Source: Botryotinia globosa (Eukaryota > Ascomycota > Leotiomycetes > Helotiales > Sclerotiniaceae). From it: 64,000 bases of DNA. Of this stretch, positions 39,157 to 50,507 are shown one piece after another; within the stretch, counting starts at the first letter, position 1, and each line of letters starts with the position of its first letter. The position numbers and the translations under genes are program-made. Where the stretch lies: NCBI GenBank assembly GCA_014898425.1, contig RCSZ01000012.1, forward strand, positions 186,001 through 250,000. Direction: 5' to 3'. The notes below the pieces were generated by a model. It saw only the letters and a program-made list of their open reading frames with translations. It was not told the DNA's origin and made no database searches.

Positions 39157-41279
39157 TTCTTTTGATATATACTTCTAAATATACAAATTAATAATCATTA
39201 GAAAATCGATTTGTTTTATATTATCATTTTATCAACTATAAATTCAATAATTCTTAGTTTTCTTTAGTTTTAATATTATAATTCTATTATCAATTGATTA
39301 GTAATAATATTCAAGTTTGTATTTATATATTATTCGAAATATTATTATTCTATTAATACTATAATAATTACTATTTCTAATATATTTAATAATTATAAAA
39401 TAATTTTATTAAAAAATAATAAAGTTATATTAATCAATCCCAAATTATTTTTATAAAAATTTATTTCGAGATTAGTTTTTATAGAAAATATTATTAATAA
39501 AAACTTTAAAATTAAATCCTTATTATCTCGAGATTAATTAGTAATTCTCGAATTTATCAAAACCCCAAATATTTAAAGAAATCTTAATACTATCAATCTC
39601 AAAAACAATAAAAACAAAAACCTTTATTACACTTATTATATTAATAATAAAATGAATATTCGAATTAAAATAATTTCTAATTATTTATTTTTAAAATTAA
39701 TTTTAACTCGATTTATTATTAATTCTAAAAAGTATAAAAGATTATTACAAAATCAAAACATTTTATCTTTATTATTATTATTATTACTATTGAATTCTTT
39801 AAATAAATCGTTTAATATTATATAAAGCATCCATTTTGAAATATAAGATATAAAGTTTTTTATAATTAATAACTTTATATAATTCTATAAGAATAATAAT
39901 ATTTATATTACAAAAATATCCTAAAATGAATTAAATAGGATTTATAATTTATATTATATAATAATCAAGGATTTTATTCAATTATATTAAAATTTAATAA
40001 ATAATAATATTAATAAATTTATAGGAAAAATAAATCAATTTATTTCTTTTATATCAAAGATCTAAAATAAACTATTTCCTTGACTTTATAATCTATACTC
40101 AGAATTCCTACCTTTTTTTATTAACAAACTTTTATTACAATATTTATAGAATTATAAGATTGAGATTATATTAAACAAAAAATCACTATATAATAAAAAC
40201 TGTTTAATATTTCCAATTGAATTTTAAATTGTTTATAAATAATTTAATAACAATTTGAACAAAAGATTTATTTAGGAATCTTATTTTCAATCAATTATTC
40301 TATTTCTTTTAATTATTAAATCAAAAAAAAACATTTGGATTTGTTAAGATTATTAAAATCTAAATAATATTATTATCAAAAATCAATATCCTTTATTATT
40401 AATTAAAAAAATCCTTAATACTTTATATTATATTAAAATCTATATTAAATTTAATATCATTATTATTTTTAACAAATTATAAATTATAAAGGGTTATAAA
40501 TAGAAAACCGTTTTCATTATTTCTTTCAATTTATTTGAATTATTAGTAATACTTTTCGGATTTTGTAATATATTAGTTTTATTCTAGAATTATATCAATT
40601 ATATTCTTTTCAATCTTTTAAATAAAATTTATATAATATATTTGAATAATATTTTGATTTATTTTAAAAACATTATAGATTATAAAGAATATACTTATAA
40701 AATTATTTAATAATTAATTAATATTAGATTACAAATCGATATTAATAAATACAAATTCGAGATAAAAAGAATTAAATATTTTGATTTAATTATTATTTTA
40801 AAAGATATAGAAATAAATTCGAAGAAAATCAATATTATATTCAATTAAAAATTATTAATTAAATTCAAAGATTTTCAATATTTTCTTAGATTTACTAATT
40901 TTTATTAATATTTTATTTATAATTTTTTTAAGATTATAAAGCCCTTCAATCACTTTTTAAAAAAAGAAAATATAGAGCTAAAACTCTAAATAAAAAGATA
41001 TTTTTATAATACTAAAGAACACTTTCTTCTTTATTCTAATCTTTATTATATTTAATTATCATTGTTATATAATAATCGAAATTAATATTTTCAATTAAAT
41101 TACAGATAATATTCTTTTGTAATATAATAACAAAGGAAATTTATATCCAATAGTATATTTCTTATTAAAATATAATATTATTAAATACAATTACGAAATT
41201 TATAATAAAGAATTCCTAGCAATTATAAAATCATTAAAGAAATAGAAACCAGAATTATATAGCATTTAGAAATTATTTG

Positions 41280-41480
41280 AAATTATTATCAACTATAAGA
41301 ATCTCGAATACTTTATATCAATAAAAATATTGAACTAATAATAAACTAGATAAATCGAATTCTTATTAGGATTTAATTTTTATATTATATATTAATCTAA
41401 TTATAAAACTATTTATTTCAATATTTTGAATTATAAAACTAAAGATTATTTAGTATATACTAATCCTAATAATAACCAAA
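41280..41480 (+). pseudogene. Decayed Gypsy RNase H remnant
   Basis: Frame +, codons from 41291: NYKNLEYF, then KILN, three stops, TR, a stop, and IEFLLGFNFYIIY. This follows the conserved end of Ty3/Gypsy RNase H (DHKNLEYF, then LNRRQARW and EFL-F-F-I-Y). The stops stand where Arg, Gln and Trp codons would be expected, as C-to-T or G-to-A changes give. The matching region of the inner element lies on the minus strand near 34860-34960. It supports the family assignment and the strand of the outer element. Confidence 0.8.
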
Positions 41481-43494
41481 TCAAAAATCATTTACAAACA
41501 ATTTTTTTAAAATAAATATTCGATATTATTATATTCAAAAATATTATTTGATAAATAAACAATAATTTAGATTTAATTATAACCCCAATAAATATAATTA
41601 TTTCTAATATTAATAAATCAATTAATAATCTTATTAATAAAGTATACAGATTATTCAAACTAATTACAATTATACATATAATACTTCGAAATCTTTCTAT
41701 TTATTATTAGCTATTAGATATTTAAAAAAAACCTTTGGATAGCCTTATAAGATTATAGATTAATTAATAATAAAATCTTTTATTACAACTATTTTTTTAT
41801 TCCCTTTTCTATCAAACTTCATATATAAATTATATATCGTATATATACAATTAAATTAATTAAATATTTAGATTATATCAAAACTATTGATCTCATTTCT
41901 TATATATATTAATAATTTAATATATCTAAAAAGATTGAGATATTTATACAAGTTTATTAATTCTATTTTTGTATTAAAGCCTCTTATCTTATTACACCTG
42001 ATTTCCTTAAACTCTTGTTAATATTATTCCATTCTTAGTTAAATATTTCTATTAATTATATTATATTATTATTAATTAATAAATACCACAAAAAGAAATA
42101 TTAGCATATTATTATAATTATTTATTATCTAACCAAAATACAATACTTTATATTAATAATAAAACTATTTATAAAGAAGCTTATAAATCAATTTATTGAA
42201 AAGATATATTACTTATATAATACTCCCAATAATATTATATCCAATAGAAATTTCCAATTTATTTTTAAATTCTAAAAGTATTTATTCAAATATTTATTAA
42301 TTATTTTAAAACAATCTTTTTTATTCTATTCTAAGTTCAATAATTAAACAAAAAGAATTAATATTATAATCGAATAATACCTTTATATCTTTATAAACTT
42401 TCATTAAAATAATTAGTTTAATTAGCTTTTATTTACAAAGTTTGTATTGAATAATATTATATTAAAAATTATTAATATATTTCTATTCTTTATTAATTAT
42501 AATTATTATCTATATTTCAAAATTAAACTATTTATATTAATTTTATTAAATCTATTATATTAAAAAAAATGAGAGTTTTTTAAAATCAATAAAATTGCAA
42601 ATAGATTTGACCTTATTCTAATTAAATTTAAAATACTTATAGCTCAATTAATCCAAAAATATGAAGATTATATTAATAGAATTTGTATTAATATTTTTCT
42701 TTATAAAAAAGATAACAAGATATAAATTAATACAAAAAATATAAAAATCAATTATCCAATAAAAAAGAATGATAACAAATAAAATAATTTTTATAAAATC
42801 CTCAAAATCTACAAATAAACCTATTTATTACAACTTCTAATTAATTTCAAGATTTTTCCAATATTCTACAATTTATTATTTCAATTACTCTACTATTTAT
42901 CAAAATTATTAAATCAAAATATTATTAATATTATCAAATTATATAGAAATCAAAACCAAATTCTCAAAAAAGATAACGAAATATATAAAAAGATTAAGCA
43001 ATAGGAATTCAAAAAGATTTTTAATTATTATAACAAATATAATTTCTATTATTATATCAAATAAAAATATTACCCATTATTATAATAATCAACTAAAAAC
43101 CTTCGAAATTAGAAGGGAATAATTATTATATTTTATTTAATATATTTAAATAAACTAGATCTATTTATATAGATTGAATTCAAAAAACTTATTACCTTAA
43201 AGACTATTATATCAGAAATAACTTTTAAATAAGAATTAAATAAATTAAAAAAGATTTATTAATTGATTATTATCTTAAAAATAATTCGCTTTAATTTTGT
43301 AATAGAAATTAAAATATTTTAATATTATTTCAAAGGATTTTGGTTTTTTATTTAATCAATTTTACTATCCATTTAATTTAAATATAATAATAATCTAATT
43401 TATTAAATCGATTCTTTATAATTTTATTAAAAAATAACAAAGTTAATTTATACCTTAATTTGCTTAAAACAAATAAACTTTAAAAAAAGAATAT

Positions 43495-43644
43495 TATTAT
43501 AATACTAACTATATTACCTTCATACCTTAAATATAAACTCTTAATATACTCTTAGTATACTTTACTTTTTATAATAGAACCTTAACCTTTTATAGTATTT
43601 AGAATCCTTATAATACAATATAAGTCTTTACCCGTACCCTAACA
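43495..43644 (+). repeat. 3' LTR of the outer element
   Basis: 150 bp, starting TATTATAATACTAAC (from TGTCACGGCGCCAAC) and ending CCCGTACCCTAACA. It aligns without gaps to the LTR at 30486. Differences are largely C/T or G/A. Confidence 0.88.
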
Positions 43645-43654
43645 ACATCACATC

Positions 43655-44098
43655 AGATCAATAATTATACCATTGAATTATGAAAACTATAGTATTAAAA
43701 TAATTTTATTAATATTAAGCTTACTATACCCAATATAAGTCTTTTTTAATTACTTATATAAACTTTAGCTTTATATACTATTAAAACTTTAATCTTTTAG
43801 AAAACCCTTAGTTTTAAAGCTAGCATTATAAAAATTATATCATTTGAAAGCCCTTAGTATACTCTATAGTTACCACTTTTCTCCTTCATTCAATTCAAAT
43901 TAACTTAAATAAATAAATTTAAATAATTTCATTGAAAAAACCTAAGTGCTATAGCACTATAACCACAATACCAAGGAATTTAAACCAATCAGATTGCTTG
44001 AATTGGATTTCATTAAGCGAGAGTTCTCTTTTTTCGTATATATATAGCTTTCAGTCCTCACGGACAGCAAGAATATTAAGGAGGTAAACCTTCAATAA
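43655..44098 (+). repeat. Dispersed repeat R, copy 2
   Basis: Matches 25660-26140 in direct orientation with less decay. It begins just outside the right target duplication of the outer Gypsy element and ends GACAGCAAGAATATTAAGG, then GTAAACC. No function recognised. Confidence 0.7.
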
Positions 44099-44224
44099 TC
44101 AATAATATTATTAATAATATAACCAATAATATAACTAAGAATATAATCAATAACATATTAAATTTTTAAATCAATTGATAAAAGTGTTATAAAATCATTA
44201 AAAAAATAAAATTAAAAAGTGTTT

Positions 44225-44288
44225 CCTTATAGTGAGCTTTTTTAAGGTGGTCCAAAAGAGAGGTGGCCCGAAAGTGAGGTATTCGACT
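44225..44288. mobile_element. Right terminus of an inverted-repeat element, copy 4 (truncated)
   Basis: Reads AAGGTGGTCCAAAAGAGAGG, then TGGCCCGAAAGTGAGG and TATTCGACT followed by TA. This is the right TIR of the AGTCGACCACC family with both iterated motifs. No matching left end was found upstream. The AT-rich island ends at this point. Confidence 0.75.
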
Positions 44289-45428
44289 TACTGTGTTTAA
44301 ATCTAGCTCTCTTCCCTCTCGGGTTTACATTCTCATACATTCTTAATAAGGAGAGTATTTTGCTCGGATTTACTCACGTATTCAATTCCCGATATCTCCG
44401 GTGAAATGTGAAGGTATGAGTAACTGTCACTCTCATGACGTGGATTGGCGTGACGAAATTCTTGATTGGAAGTGTATTCGTAGGATGTGCTTGAATCTTG
44501 TTTCAAATTTCTGGGCAAAGTGTCAACCAAGATGAACAGACAGACTGAGATCACCCTTGAGACGGTAAGGATACCTAGGTAGCGTCACGCAAACTCCACG
44601 TGATGCATGCTGCGACTTTATTTTGAACAGTCAACAATGTATCCCTTCAACTTTGAGATTTTCTCACTAAAGACTTCTTTGAGTTCGGGAGTGGTGATTC
44701 CATTCTTTTTATTTCAATCTGCTCTTCCACGTTGGGGTCCTGGTATCAAACAAAGTCCCAGCTACTCTCAAGCTTCACATTCCCTAATGTAGCACACGAG
44801 TCAACTCCCACATGTACTTCAAATCTCTGAGAATATTCCATATATTCACAATATTTCCAAGATAATGTGCTGACCACGATCAGACTATACACGGATGCAA
44901 GTTGTATTATTCTTTTGAGAGTTACTTGGTAAGTAGTTGAAGTCCACCTTCCTACTACAGCTCCGGGATCTCTGGCATAACTCACCTGTGATGTGCAGGG
45001 AGAAAGTGCCGCAAGTAGTGTAGGTAAAATTGTTCTTCTGTTTTTTCAGATAGGAGAATCGGATTTTAGTAATATCTATTATAATAAGGAAGACTTTAAT
45101 GTCAGTTGTTCTAAGATTGCCTCATACTACTCTAATAAATATCTGATTCGAGCAAGTTTTCCCTTTGACCGACATGTAATTTGCGAATTGGATCTATACA
45201 TGTCAGGACCTTTTTGACTTTCATGCTTTTCTATTTTACCTTTTACGTGGTTTTTGCCAAAGGTAGAGATTCTTGACATTCAACAATTCTGTAATGATCC
45301 TAGTGGTTATGTTAAGCTGGGTCGAAGGAGGACGATTGGCATATAATCGGATCTGAATACTGTGCCAGATTCTCTATCCAGAAGCGAATTACTGTCAACA
45401 ATGACCTTATGTATTGAGATTAGCTTTA

Positions 45429-45806
45429 GGGCCTGTTCGGATCGATTTTTTTAATTATTGCCAAAACGAGTTTAGTAGATTTGTTGACTAAATAATTTAG
45501 TCTATATTTGTTAATGTTGATGTTAGATTAGTAAGTTCACAAAATGTAAAGTAATATATGTTGATAAATGCTAGTCAAAATTGTATTATAAATTTGACGA
45601 AGTTATTATACAAATTTTAAAATTTGTTAATCAATATGATATTGCTTTTTATAGCTCAATATCAGCATTCGGTAAATTTATATTGATAATATATATTAAT
45701 AATAAAATTCAAAATAATTTTGTGGACTATATTAGCGTTCGGTAAATGCCTATTTAGGCTACATTTATTATCAATATCGCCTGAAAAAATCGATCCGAAC
45801 AGGCCC
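45429..45806. mobile_element. Harbinger-like MITE, 378 bp
   Basis: TIRs of about 23 bp begin GGGCCTGTTCGGATCGATTT at both ends and are perfectly inverted. The TTA target duplication lies at 45426-45428 and 45807-45809. The AT-rich interior contains two CATTCGGTAAA/CGTTCGGTAAA motifs. Same family as 22768-23225. Confidence 0.88.
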
Positions 45807-46824
45807 TTAGTTTTATACGTCCAAGAAGCGACGTTCCCAATTCTCTTCTGTAAGTCATTTCCCCTCCGGTTAAATTGCACAGCTCTTCAACTAGAAAACT
45901 ACTCCTCATAACTTTCTTCTCATTTCCTGTCCTGTTCTTTTCCCACCCATCAAAATGCTTGCAAGATTTGATCGTATGAATGATTGAAACGCTGTTCAAC
46001 TGCACGGAACACTGTGAGTGAGATAGGAAAAATTTCAACTTTCTGTGTAGTTCCATCACACACAGGAATGAACCAGACTCGAGTCAGCTCGATGACTCCT
46101 AACTGAGACCTCGATACAAACATATTGACTCAACAACGAAAATGCAAAGTAACCACCAGGTAACGATAGCAGGGACATAAAATGATCGCAGCTATCTGCG
46201 GAGAATTCCCGAATGTAATCGCCCTCGAGATCTTTAGACAAGAGTCAGACAACGGCGTATTATTGATTTAGACAATTGATGAATTCAAGTAGTCTCTACG
46301 CAGACTCTATCGGTAAAGAGTTTGTTTTTCAAACAATGTTACAAGAGATCAGATACAATTCGCAATTTGGATAATTTTGCATTAAGCCCTTCCTCGGTAG
46401 TCCTCAAGTTGAAAATTTTGACATTGAGACATCTTATCACTTTCATAGATTCATCACCTAGCTCTTAGACATCTTCCCGCGACAGACCTAAATGTACCAT
46501 TGCTGCTTATTCGCCCCAGAAGCATGGTTTTTGTCAAGGCTAGAGAAGTGCATACAGGTGAGAGATCTGGACGGCTGCTGTTGATCAATTGCTTTAAAAA
46601 AAACTGCAGAAGGGGGTGATTGTTCTCTTGAAATTCGCCGGCTGTATCTTAGTAAACAGACGTAATTTACAGTCTAACGTGCGTGACTCTGTTGATATGC
46701 GAAACTATGAAGGGGATCTCGATCTTGCATTGCGAAATATGGAATCAAACAGAAAGTTACCTAGGTATGACTGGAAATCCCAGGGTATCTTGAAACCGAC
46801 ATGCACCAGTGGGTGCATAGATTG

Positions 46825-46993
46825 ACGGGACACTTCCTAATTTTCAATATTTTATAAATTCATTCTTCAATTGTTTGATATCAGAATTCACAATTTGATT
46901 GTTTTATTTCTATTCAAGAAATATAACAATTTTCAAAATAAAAGATTCGATATATCAAAAGATATTCTCAAGTTTATTTTTGTATTGTCCCGT
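46825..46993. mobile_element. Possible small degenerate inverted-repeat insert
   Basis: A 169-bp AT-rich block is bounded exactly by ACGGGACA at the left and its complement TGTCCCGT at the right. The short termini and lack of a clear target duplication make this weak. Confidence 0.3.
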
Positions 46994-48000
46994 GAGTCCG
47001 TACACCGACTGGTGATGGGACAGATTAGAGAATGGGGAGGCAGTGGTGATCACTCAGCGTCGAGTTCGTCGTGGGTCGAATGGAGTAAAACAAGCTGTCT
47101 TGGTTATGGAACTCGAATCTGATATACGGCTTGCAGGGTGGTCCCATTTCTGCGTCTGGTGGTCGAACATTTCTGCTTATTTTATGATAATAAATTGTTG
47201 AATTGTAAGGAATATTAACGATGCGAAGTTGGATGTGCGCACAGACCAAGCGCTAAACAATGCCACTTCATTCCGGCTTCTGTCACATCGCAGAAACTTC
47301 GTCTTGACCTTCTTCAATCACGCTTTTCCATCATCAACTAATAAGATACAGAATCTCTCCCCTTATTTGGTCGATAAGTTATCAGATCCAAGAATTCTTA
47401 CCTGGTAGCAATTTGAGTACAAGCACGCAATTACTTGTGGTCACGACACCTTCGGACTAGAATCCGAATCCGGTATCTCAAGGCTGGGAAGTGTCAAATT
47501 CTTCATCATACAAGTCAGCCAACGTTGTCTGCAACGGCAGTGCTCTGCCTTACCTTTGTTTGGTTGCATTCATACGAGACTGGTTTGAAGCAAATTCTAT
47601 TCACGGCCTTCCCTTTAGTTCTGCAGAGGTTATTTGAACGGGGCAGCTGCTTATGAACTCATCCATGCAGGGACAATGAATCAGGAGAGTTTGAATAAGT
47701 CGTTTGGTATACAGCTGCATACACGTTATATGTGGCTTCGGAAGTGTTCCGAGCTCGGGTGCCGGAAACGAGCAAGTTCTGCGCCGCTGACTACAAACGG
47801 TGCATACACATGAGAGTAATCAGCTGATTGTCAAATGCAAGAGATCTTTGCCTAGCAAATGTTGAGTAATTGAGTACTGTTACTGGTAATCATCTGGTTG
47901 CCAAACGAGATGCATGCTCGTAAGTTCTTTATGGTCGACTCTGCGGCATAGAACTCGTATTTATTACACCGCCTTCGATGAGATAGCCCTCACAGAAATC

Positions 48001-48007
48001 TATAAAG
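48001..48007 (+). promoter_or_regulatory. TATA box of the small secreted protein gene
   Basis: TATAAAG, 101 bp upstream of the ATG at 48108. Pyrimidine-rich sequence between the two fits a fungal transcription start. Confidence 0.6.
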
Positions 48008-48107
48008 ACCAACGAGTTGCACACGCTTTTTCTCAGAGACTGTAATAAGGTTTATCAGAACACGTTCCCATCGCATCTCTTTACAGTACCTTAGTTTAAC
48101 ATCCAAT

Positions 48108-48675
48108 ATGCTTTCCAGCAAGCCAAAAATAGCAGTCCTTGGGCTCTCTCTCCTCCCAGCAAGCCTGGCTCAACTTTCGGATCTTTCTGTCTTTCCTCCA
48201 GGTGGCCCTGGAACGATTCTAGTTACCTTGAATGGCCATGGTGCTTCCACCGGTTGCCTCAATGACCAAGGTCTATGGACTGTGAAAGACGCCTGTGCTA
48301 GCTTTGAAGGTAACGGTCAAGGTGGAGTCGGATCAGATCTAGGATACATCATCCTCGATTCTAGCTCGAGCATAGTCACAACTACTGGTACCTGGAGCAC
48401 TGCATGGGTCGGAACACACGTTAATCAAGGCGTAAGTACTATATATCCACCATCATAGCATTGAATTATGATATTAAAAGGTTCTCGTTTTGTAGAGAAA
48501 TGCTGCTTGGCTCCAAGCACAAATCGGAACAACCGGGGCCGCGCCGTGGGGAGGGCCTTTATGGTACGCTAATACACAACCCGATGATACATCCAATGTT
48601 GCGCTCAACGGTCATGCTATCACCGATTCTGTCCAGGTTACATTGACCTTCAATTCCACTTTCATTGCCTCCTAG
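48108..48675 (+). CDS. Small secreted protein, unknown family
   Basis: Predicted protein of 167 residues. Exon 1 is 48108-48431 and exon 2 is 48496-48675. The 64-bp intron has a GTAAGT donor and a TGTAG acceptor, in phase 0. The N-terminus is a signal peptide, with cleavage likely after ASLA (residue 21). The mature protein is Gly-, Ser- and Thr-rich, has two cysteines (in STGCLNDQG and KDACASF) and no second membrane segment. The second exon reads RNAAWLQAQIGTTGAAPWGG and ends in TFNSTFIAS. Clean splicing, a signal peptide and a TATA box make it a real gene. I do not recognise the family. Size and secretion fit a candidate effector or surface protein, but function is unknown. Confidence 0.75.
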
Positions 48676-49075
48676 GGCTCGAAGAGGATGGTTGTTTTGC
48701 AGTGCATAGGAAGTAAAACGGAGAGGGTACAGAAAACATGAGGATGTATTTGGAGACTCATTTTCCTGCATATCTGGGTAACCACCTCTTAAAATAACAT
48801 GGTCAAATGGCAATTGCGAGAAGATGTGACTTCATAGATAGGTAATAACACATGATCATTGTCAATTAGTTCCAGAGATCAAACTATTCTCATTTCTCAT
48901 CGGCCCTGATAGCGTAAGGATTGGCGATTGAGCTAACATCTTCACCATGTTTACAATGATAGTTCCTTCCATTTTCAATTGAGGAAAGTACCCATCAAAG
49001 TGAAGCCCATGAAACAGTCTGGGTATATAACCCCTCTCATTCCCACACCCTTTTTTGAAAGAATCGGCCACACCA

Positions 49076-49107
<32 letters not shown>

Positions 49108-49219
49108 ACAACAACAACAACCTGCCGCCGCCGCTACCTCTCCTCCCACCTCCTCTCCTCCCCCCTTTCCCCCTTCTCCCCTTCTCCCCTTCCCTTCAAA
49201 TTGTTTTTTCTTCGGCCAC
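48676..49219 (+). other. Intergenic region with TATA box and CAA/CAG microsatellite
   Basis: TATATAA lies at 49024-49030. An ACA/GCA microsatellite at about 49075-49121 reads CAA/CAG in one frame. A long pyrimidine tract (49137-49210) follows. This looks like a core promoter and leader for the ORF at 49220. Confidence 0.5.
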
Positions 49220-49549
49220 ATGGCCAAGAACAAGCGTCGCGCCTCCGGGCATCCCCCCTCTTCTCGCTCCCCCTCGGGGGCTTATTCTAGTGGTCCCATT
49301 TCTTCCACCATTTCTTTGGAAGTCCCAGGGGGTGGTGTCCCCTGGGCATTCATCGCTTTTCTTTTGGCTACGGCCTCTTTGTTTGCCCTCGGGCTTATTC
49401 TGGTCGTTTTGTCGGGCCGGATGGAGGTGGTGTTTAACACCTACCTTTTAAACAACTGGGAAGAGCTGGACTGTGGGGTCGGGGGGGTGACGGTTGTCGG
49501 GGCTCGAAAGCCCTCGGGTCTGCTCCTTCGGGAGTTGACTTGGGTGTAA
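49220..49549 (+). CDS. Hypothetical 109-residue single-pass membrane protein
   Basis: The first ATG after the TATATAA at 49024 has a good context (CCACATGG). The product starts MAKNKRRASGHPP, with a basic, Ser/Pro-rich cytoplasmic-looking segment. One hydrophobic stretch follows (WAFIAFLLATASLFALGLIL, about residues 41-60), then a 45-residue tail ending LLRELTWV. The ORF is clearly more GC-rich than its surroundings. No family is recognised. It might be a 5' exon of the transporter-like gene at 50508, but no supporting splice was found. A chance ORF remains possible. Confidence 0.4.
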   Translation: MAKNKRRASGHPPSSRSPSGAYSSGPISSTISLEVPGGGVPWAFIAFLLATASLFALGLILVVLSGRMEVVFNTYLLNNWEELDCGVGGVTVVGARKPSGLLLRELTWV

Positions 49550-50460
49550 TTTCTCCTTCTCTTAGCTTCTTTGATTTTTCAGTTTGATTCTTGATCATTG
49601 CCCATCCTTTATCCACCTTGCATTTGTCTTGCTCTCGTTTTCTCATCAGCACACTTATGTCACTACACCACTATTGGTGCACGGGTTTCTCCCTATATTG
49701 TCACTTCGATTAATTCTCTACAATATCGCTGTCGTTGCATGTTATCATCTCCACACCTTGCTGCTGTTGTTTGCTATTCTATCCATCACATCTGGTGCTA
49801 TCACTTTATCTTTCCATTCTATCACTTACTCTCATGCTACCAAAGTCTTCTCATTGCTCTCATTCCTTGTTGTCGTTTTATCTATTCATCCCACCACATT
49901 GTCTCTATTCATGCTACGTCAGACTATCAGGCTATTGTCAACAATCAGTTGCTGTTGATCAATCAAGTGTTGTCATACATCCACAAGGTCTCATGCATTC
50001 AAATTTCCTTTTATTCTCAAAGGTCTAAAGACATTCAAAGCCTGTCAGACTCTCAAACTCTCTTCTGGGCTCAAAGTATTTGGGACATTCATGCAATCAC
50101 GATCATTCACACCCTTTCAACAATTCAAAGTACTTGGGATATTCATACATGAAACAATAATTCAAACTCTTTTATCATTCCAAAACATTTGGGACATTCG
50201 TACAATCACAATCTTTCAAATCTTTCTACAATTCAAAGCATTTGGGACATTCACAGAATCACAAGCATCCAGAGTTTGTCAGACATTCACAGCCCCAGAT
50301 GTCACCAAAGTGCTGAGACAATATATCTATCACTGCCGCTTCTTTCTTCATCATACCTTCCTATTACTGTCAGTCTACATATGTGCTGGATCCACCATGA
50401 GGCCATTTCGTCCTGTTTGCTCCGATTTGAATTGGGCTCGCACGGACCATGCTATCTTCC
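49550..50460. other. Intergenic region before the transporter-like gene
   Basis: Pyrimidine-rich spacer with the degenerate 54-bp repeat array noted below. Long but low-quality frames cross it in two phases because the repeat period is a multiple of three. No gene supported. Confidence 0.5.
50018..50290. repeat. Degenerate 54-bp tandem repeat
   Basis: About five units of 53-55 bp, with starts near 50018, 50072, 50126, 50181 and 50234. Each carries a CAAAG-CATTTGGGACATTC core, most strongly in the middle units. Confidence 0.75.
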
Positions 50461-50468
50461 TATATAAA
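50461..50468 (+). promoter_or_regulatory. TATA box of the choline-transporter-like gene
   Basis: TATATAAA, 40 bp upstream of the ATG at 50508. A CT-rich transcription start region lies between them. Confidence 0.55.
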
Positions 50469-50507
50469 CATCTTCTCTCTACCCTCAACTTCTCTTCCTT
50501 TTCTATC

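Larger units (their letters stand above)
30486..43644 (+). mobile_element. Outer Ty3/Gypsy-type LTR retrotransposon, split by a nested copy
   Basis: A plus-strand element bounded by perfect ACATC duplications (30481-30485 and 43645-43649). LTRs are 30486-30635 and 43495-43644, each 150 bp. Its sequence is contiguous from 30486 to 32605 and from 39157 to 43644; without the insert it is about 6.6 kb. A decayed RNase H region is readable near 41290. All coding sequence is destroyed by stops, so it cannot be functional. Confidence 0.88.
22470..44300. other. AT-rich, ORF-free transposon island (RIP-like)
   Basis: Base composition falls sharply near 22470 and recovers at 44290. Between 22951 and 44333 there is no open reading frame of 60 codons or more on either strand. 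TA-rich words and stop codons are dense. Most of the island can be assigned to repeated elements listed below. Paired copies differ largely by C-to-T/G-to-A changes, the signature of RIP in ascomycetes. Unassigned parts (24300-25050, 26970-27560, 29893-30270) are plain AT-rich sequence with nothing recognisable. Confidence 0.9.
44291..48000. other. Intergenic region with MITE inserts
   Basis: Ordinary base composition resumes here. The short ORFs show no protein features. Apart from the elements at 45429 and 46825, nothing could be assigned. Confidence 0.55.
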
